Shown here: piece after piece, positions 13,473-16,486 of the stretch | How positions within the stretch are numbered: position 1 is the stretch's first letter | Layout: the number at the start of each line of letters is the position of its first letter | NCBI GenBank assembly: GCA_036380275.1 | Contig: DASVFB010000002.1 | Coordinates: 1-16,486, forward strand | Direction: 5' to 3' | Length of the DNA: 16,486 nt | Source of the DNA: DASVFB01 sp036380275 | Lineage (GTDB): Bacteria; Actinomycetota; Thermoleophilia; Gaiellales; Gaiellaceae | Translations under genes and position numbers: made by a program | Notes under the pieces: model-generated | Database searches by the model: none | What the model was told of the DNA's origin: nothing | Seen by the model: the letters and a program-made list of their open reading frames with translations, nothing else

Positions 13473-14423
13473 TTACGCGACGACGGTCCGAGCTGGCATG
13501 AGTGACAGGCTTGTCCGCCACGCGACGGCGAAGAGGAGGATCGCGCTGCCGGCGAGGACCCCGAGCGTGCCGACGGAGACGGCGACGCTGAGCGCCTGAG
13601 AGGCGTCGACACCCGAGGCGAGCAGAGCCGCGGTTTGCGCGCCGACCTGCGTCGCGGTTCCGGCCGGGCCGATCGGCAGCGCTGCCGCTGCCGCACCGGC
13701 GCACAGGAAGAGGAGCGCGAGCGGGACCGAGTAGCCGACGCCGAGTGCGCCGAGGAGCAAGAAGAGCGCGACTGCCCGAACGACCCAGCACGCGGACACA
13801 AACGCCCATGCCTCCGAGGCCCGCCGCAGCGACGTCGTCCGCGGGCACAGCCAGCGGCCGAGCCGGAAACGCGTCATGCGCCTGCTTCCGACCATACGTG
13901 GGAGAGCGATGATCAACGCAGCTGCCGCGAGCCCACCGACTGCGACGATCGCGAGGCCGACGCGTGCACCGTTTCCAGCGCCTCCTACGACAGCGGCGGC
14001 GAACGCGAGCGGCGCCAGAGCGGCGCTATCGATCAGCCCGAGCATGACGAGGGAGAGGCAAAGCGCGCGCACACCGGCGGGACAGGGCGGATAGCGGCGA
14101 ACGACGGCGACCCGCATCGCGTCGTCGAAGCGGCCGGGAAGCACCAGTCCGATCAGCGCCGCACCGCCGTTGCCTGCCGCGAGCGCGAGCGGTTTGGGCC
14201 GCTCGTCCGACGTGAACAGCCGACCCCAACCGAACGCCTTGAGCGCCTGTGCGACGAGAAGGAGCAGGCCCGCCGCCACGAGCAGACCCGGCTGTCCGTT
14301 CGAGAGCGGCCACGACGTCGTCGCGAAATGCCGTGCGGCGAGCAACGCAAGGACGATCACGACCACGCCCGACGCGACTGCGAGCGTCCATCGGCCCAGC
14401 CGCGAACGATGCAGACGCAGCAC
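13473..14423 (-). CDS. Flippase-like / lysylphosphatidylglycerol synthase TM-region protein
   Basis: The product is 316 residues from GTG 14423; no earlier in-frame ATG or GTG exists before a stop. Nearly the whole chain is hydrophobic helices (about 7-9), starting WTLAVASGVVVIVLALLAA. Landmarks are LKAFGWGRLF, a Gly-rich GLVLPGRFDDAMRVAVVRR loop and the late GPAGTATQVGAQTAALLASG segment, which match the LPG-synthase transmembrane family (PF03706/UPF0104). Only the membrane part is present. The C-terminal aminoacyl-transfer domain of MprF is missing, so it is not a lysyl-PG synthase by itself; relatives are thought to move lipids or glycolipids across the membrane. Residues before the GTG also read as plausible coding sequence (LTSRLHLAVEAV), so a non-standard upstream start is possible. 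Confidence 0.8.
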   Translation of the reverse strand: MLRLHRSRLGRWTLAVASGVVVIVLALLAARHFATTSWPLSNGQPGLLVAAGLLLLVAQALKAFGWGRLFTSDERPKPLALAAGNGGAALIGLVLPGRFDDAMRVAVVRRYPPCPAGVRALCLSLVMLGLIDSAALAPLAFAAAVVGGAGNGARVGLAIVAVGGLAAAALIIALPRMVGSRRMTRFRLGRWLCPRTTSLRRASEAWAFVSACWVVRAVALFLLLGALGVGYSVPLALLFLCAGAAAAALPIGPAGTATQVGAQTAALLASGVDASQALSVAVSVGTLGVLAGSAILLFAVAWRTSLSLMPARTVVA

Positions 14424-14526
14424 CGCTTCGACAGCGAGATGCAGCCTGCTCGTGAGCGCGATCGGTGGCGCGGAGACCGCTCTCCTCAGCGATGTCTGAC
14501 TAGGGGGTAAAGCCGCCCTCCCCTTC

Positions 14527-14832
14527 CTATACCCGCTCCGCTGCCACCGCGACGAGCAGACGCTCCAGCGCCGGCCCGTCCGATTCAGCCGCGATCGCCG
14601 CGGGAACCGACTCGCTCGGCACGAGCGTCAGCCTCGTAGGGGCCTTGTGGGCGCCGCTGTTCTGCCAGTCGCGGCCCTGCCTGTACGCGCCGTAGGCGGC
14701 GACGGCGTCGAGGTCGTGCCTCCTTCGCCCAGGAAAGTACCGAGCCGAGAAGGCATCCCAATCGAGTTTTTCGCCCACCCCCGCAGCGGGAAGAACGGGC
14801 GCCGAGGCGGCTCTGGAAAGCGAACTGGTCAT
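14527..14832 (-). CDS. Small conserved-looking protein of unknown function
   Basis: The product is 101 residues from ATG 14832, with AAAGGTG 5-6 nt upstream as RBS. The N-terminus is Ala/Ser-rich and disordered. The centre has a well-formed block, KLDWDAFSARYFPGRRRHD, then AVAAYGAYRQGRDWQNSG, and the C-terminus is helical (PALERLLVAVAAERV). The Trp/Tyr/Arg-rich core looks like a folded helical motif, perhaps nucleic-acid-binding, but I do not recognise the family. There are no membrane segments and no cysteines. Its upstream region contains two adjacent hairpins (14932-14966), which may be part of a structured leader. Confidence 0.65.
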   Translation of the reverse strand: MTSSLSRAASAPVLPAAGVGEKLDWDAFSARYFPGRRRHDLDAVAAYGAYRQGRDWQNSGAHKAPTRLTLVPSESVPAAIAAESDGPALERLLVAVAAERV

Positions 14833-14931
14833 GTCGCACCTTTCCTCGCGGTCGAGTGGTTCAGGTAGAGGCAGAGGTGCGCGCGACGCGGGTCGCGACC
14901 ATCTGGTGGACGTCCAACATCCGTCAATACA

Positions 14932-14966
14932 CCTCCCGAACGAAAGCGGGAGGACGCAGGAGCGTC
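14932..14966 (-). promoter_or_regulatory. Two adjacent hairpins in the 5' leader of the 101-residue gene
   Basis: CCTCCCG (14932-14938) pairs perfectly with CGGGAGG (14947-14953) around an 8-nt loop, and GACGC (14953-14957) pairs with GCGTC (14962-14966) around AGGA. Both lie about 100-135 nt upstream of the ATG at 14832. The element could be a cis-regulatory RNA leader. It matches no riboswitch class I can confirm. Confidence 0.35.
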
Positions 14967-15049
14967 ACCGGGTTCGCTTAGCTACAACAGATACTAGCAG
15001 TCCTACGACGCGACCTCCCCGGCCGAGCCCGAACGTCACTGCCCTACGA

Positions 15050-15078
15050 CGAAGGTGCCGGCTTCGCCGGCACCTTCG
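15050..15078 (-). terminator. Second hairpin downstream of groEL
   Basis: A perfect 12-bp stem, CGAAGGTGCCGG against CCGGCACCTTCG, encloses a 5-nt loop. It lies about 110 nt past the groEL stop in the direction of transcription. No T-tract follows on either strand. It may be a back-up terminator or a boundary protecting the next gene. Confidence 0.5.
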
Positions 15079-15156
15079 CTTGAGCAAACGGTAAACCCGC
15101 AGCTCCCTTCCGTATCACCGATTCAGCGGACGAATCGGCAGCACGAAGAAGGGGCT

Positions 15157-15183
15157 CGCGGGGGAAACATGGTTTCCCCCGCG
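15157..15183 (-). terminator. groEL terminator hairpin
   Basis: A perfect 12-bp stem (CGCGGGGGAAAC with GTTTCCCCCGCG) has a 3-nt loop. It starts 4 nt after the groEL stop codon. Downstream on the minus strand is the pyrimidine-rich CCCCTTCTTC. Position and strength fit intrinsic termination. Confidence 0.75.
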
Positions 15184-15187
15184 TTCG

Positions 15188-16486
15188 TTACATCATGCCG
15201 CCCATGTCACCCATGCCGCCCGCCATGCCGGCTCCGGCCTTCTCGGCGGGCTCGGCGACGATGGCCTCGGTCATGAGGATGTTCTTCGCGATCGACGCGG
15301 CGTTCTGCAGCGCCGAGCGGGTGACCATCGTCGGGTCGATGATGCCCGCCTTGACGAGGTCCTCGACCTCGTTCGTGTCGACGTTTAGGCCGTGGCCCTT
15401 GGCGGCCGTGCGGACCTTGTTGACCACGACCGACGCCTCGAGGCCCGCATTGTAGGCGAGCTGCCGGAGCGGCTCCTCGAGCGCCCGGACGATGATCTGC
15501 GCGCCGGTTCGTTCGTCCGGATCGGCGAAGCCGTCCAGCTTGATCGACCCAGCCGCGTTCAGGAGCGCGACACCGCCGCCGGGGACGATGCCTTCCTCGA
15601 GCGCCGCCCGGGTGGCCTGGACGGCGTCCTCGACGCGGTGCTTCTTCTCCTTCATCTCCGTCTCGGTCGCGGCGCCGACCTTGATCACGGCGACGCCGCC
15701 CGACAGCTTCGCGAGGCGCTCCTGCAGCTTCTCGCGGTCGAAGTCGGAGTCGGTGTCCTCGATCTCGGCCTTCAGCTGCTTGATCCGGGCCTTGATCGCC
15801 TCCGAGTCGCCGGCGCCGTCGATGATCGTCGTCGAGTCCTTGTCGACGACGACACGGCGGGCATGGCCCAGCTGCGTCACCTTCGTGTTCTCCAGCTTCA
15901 GCCCCAGCTCCTCGGTGATCACCTCGCCACCGGTCAGGATCCCGATGTCCTCCAGCATCCGCGTACGACGATCACCGAAGCCCGGTGCCTTCACCGCGAC
16001 CGCCTGGAACGTGCCGCGCAGCTTGTTGACCACGATCGTCGCCAGCGACTCGCCCTCCACGTCCTCCGCCACGATCAACAGCGGCTTCCCGGCCTGGATC
16101 ACCTGCTCCAGAATCGGGAGCAGATCCTTCACCGCACCGATCTTCTGGTTCGCGACCAGGATGTACGGGTCCTCGAGCACGGCCTCCATCCGCTCCGCGT
16201 CGGTGATCATGTACGGCGACAGGTAACCCTTGTCGAACTGCATCCCCTCCGTGAACTCCAGCTCCAGGCCGAACGTCTGGCCCTCCTCCACGTTCACCAC
16301 GCCGTCCTTGCCGACCTTCTCGATCGCGTCGGCGATGTTGTCGCCGATCTCCCGCTCACGCGACGAGATACTCGCCACCCGGGCGATGTCCTCCTTGCCC
16401 GAGATCTCCTTCGACTGCGACTTCAGGTTCTCCGTCACCGCATCCACCGCCGACTCGATCCCACGCTTCAGCGACATCGGGTTCGC
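15188..16486 (-). CDS. groEL: Chaperonin GroEL, C-terminal 432 residues (cut by window edge)
   Basis: This is the 60-kDa chaperonin subunit; with GroES it forms the ATP-driven folding chamber of the cytosol. The frame stays open to the right edge and reads ANPMSLKRGIESAV at its start, which in full-length GroEL lies roughly 110 residues in, so the first equatorial segment with the GDGTTT motif is outside the window. Visible parts are the apical domain (EGMQFDKGYLSPYM, then KPLLIVAEDVEGE and VKAPGFGDRR), the hinge-side ATPase aspartate in RVEDAVQATRAA, GIVPGGGVALL, and the Gly/Met tail ending GDMGGMM. The GGM tail marks the canonical housekeeping type rather than the His-rich GroEL1 seen in some actinobacteria. 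Third codon positions are nearly all G or C, as expected for high expression. The promoter, any CIRCE operator and groES would lie to the right, out of view. Confidence 0.97.
   Translation of the reverse strand, partial: ANPMSLKRGIESAVDAVTENLKSQSKEISGKEDIARVASISSREREIGDNIADAIEKVGKDGVVNVEEGQTFGLELEFTEGMQFDKGYLSPYMITDAERMEAVLEDPYILVANQKIGAVKDLLPILEQVIQAGKPLLIVAEDVEGESLATIVVNKLRGTFQAVAVKAPGFGDRRTRMLEDIGILTGGEVITEELGLKLENTKVTQLGHARRVVVDKDSTTIIDGAGDSEAIKARIKQLKAEIEDTDSDFDREKLQERLAKLSGGVAVIKVGAATETEMKEKKHRVEDAVQATRAALEEGIVPGGGVALLNAAGSIKLDGFADPDERTGAQIIVRALEEPLRQLAYNAGLEASVVVNKVRTAAKGHGLNVDTNEVEDLVKAGIIDPTMVTRSALQNAASIAKNILMTEAIVAEPAEKAGAGMAGGMGDMGGMM

Larger units (their letters stand above)
14833..15187. 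other. Intergenic region between groEL and the 101-residue gene
   Basis: This 355-nt gap holds no convincing gene; the short plus-strand frames in it lack RBS and family-like sequence. Reading along the minus strand it contains the groEL terminator hairpin (15157-15183), a second hairpin (15050-15078), a TAGTAT hexamer near 14991-14996 that could be a -10 element, and the double hairpin of the downstream leader (14932-14966). Confidence 0.6.

Noticed and set aside
12587..13501. Plus-strand 304-codon frame opposite the M74 peptidase
   Set aside because: The minus-strand frame has the complete metallopeptidase signature; the plus frame is Arg/His-rich noise.
13635..14510. Plus-strand 291-codon frame opposite the flippase-like gene
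   Set aside because: It is a charged, repetitive Arg/Glu composition that is the antisense of hydrophobic helices; it has no motif.
14925..14985. Resemblance to a c-di-GMP-I (GEMM) riboswitch on the plus strand (GAAA loop followed by GGACGCA)
   Set aside because: The conserved GACGCAAAGCC part is not present, the P1b pairing does not form, and on the plus strand the next gene is groEL in the opposite direction.
1..16486. CRISPR arrays, tRNA/rRNA genes, integrases or transposases
   Set aside because: No regularly spaced repeats, no cloverleaf-like sequences in the gaps and no recombinase motifs were seen; only the solitary inverted repeat at 7681-7770 hints at mobility.

Overview
The window is GC-rich, gene-dense bacterial DNA with many GTG starts, short intergenic gaps and stop/start overlaps. 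The gene families point to an actinobacterium, most likely class Thermoleophilia (Gaiellales/Solirubrobacterales type). They include a GroEL with a GGM-rich tail, a DUF2252 protein, an M74-type murein endopeptidase with a cytoplasmic N-terminal extension, a DUF202 membrane protein, an fn3-like secreted protein and a secreted beta-propeller. The lineage is inferred from family content; no rRNA or other marker is present.

Left part (1-2400): the tail of a membrane protein, a conserved membrane-anchored protein of unknown function (168-791) and a small secreted protein (872-1291) run on the plus strand. A hairpin at 1299-1331 separates them from a secreted beta-propeller on the minus strand (1343-2284). 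A 112-bp divergent spacer follows.

Main plus-strand operon (2397-7673): a minimal zincin metallopeptidase, a 1084-residue AAA/STAND ATPase-TPR-class III nucleotide cyclase fusion, a stand-alone OLD-like TOPRIM protein and a conserved protein of unknown function. The last three genes overlap by 4 nt at each junction. The operon ends at a near-perfect 25-bp inverted repeat (7681-7770) that fills the convergent spacer.

Middle (7772-10278, minus strand): a putative 38-residue acidic protein, an MIP-family channel and a DUF2252 gene broken by an apparent one-base deletion in an A-run at 9891-9893. Divergent from it, on the plus strand, is a flavoprotein (10396-12051). It joins a cyclic-nucleotide-binding domain, a glutaredoxin-like segment and a thioredoxin-reductase-like module that lacks the catalytic CxxC. 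The cyclase and this cNMP-binding flavoprotein may be the two ends of one nucleotide-signalling circuit, but that is inference.

Right part (12048-16486, minus strand): a DUF202 protein, an M74 murein endopeptidase (which precedes the DUF202 gene in transcription order), a flippase-like / LPG-synthase-like integral membrane protein, a 101-residue unknown with a structured upstream region, and the C-terminal 432 residues of GroEL, cut by the window edge. A 12-bp hairpin lies 4 nt past the groEL stop and a second lies about 110 nt further on.
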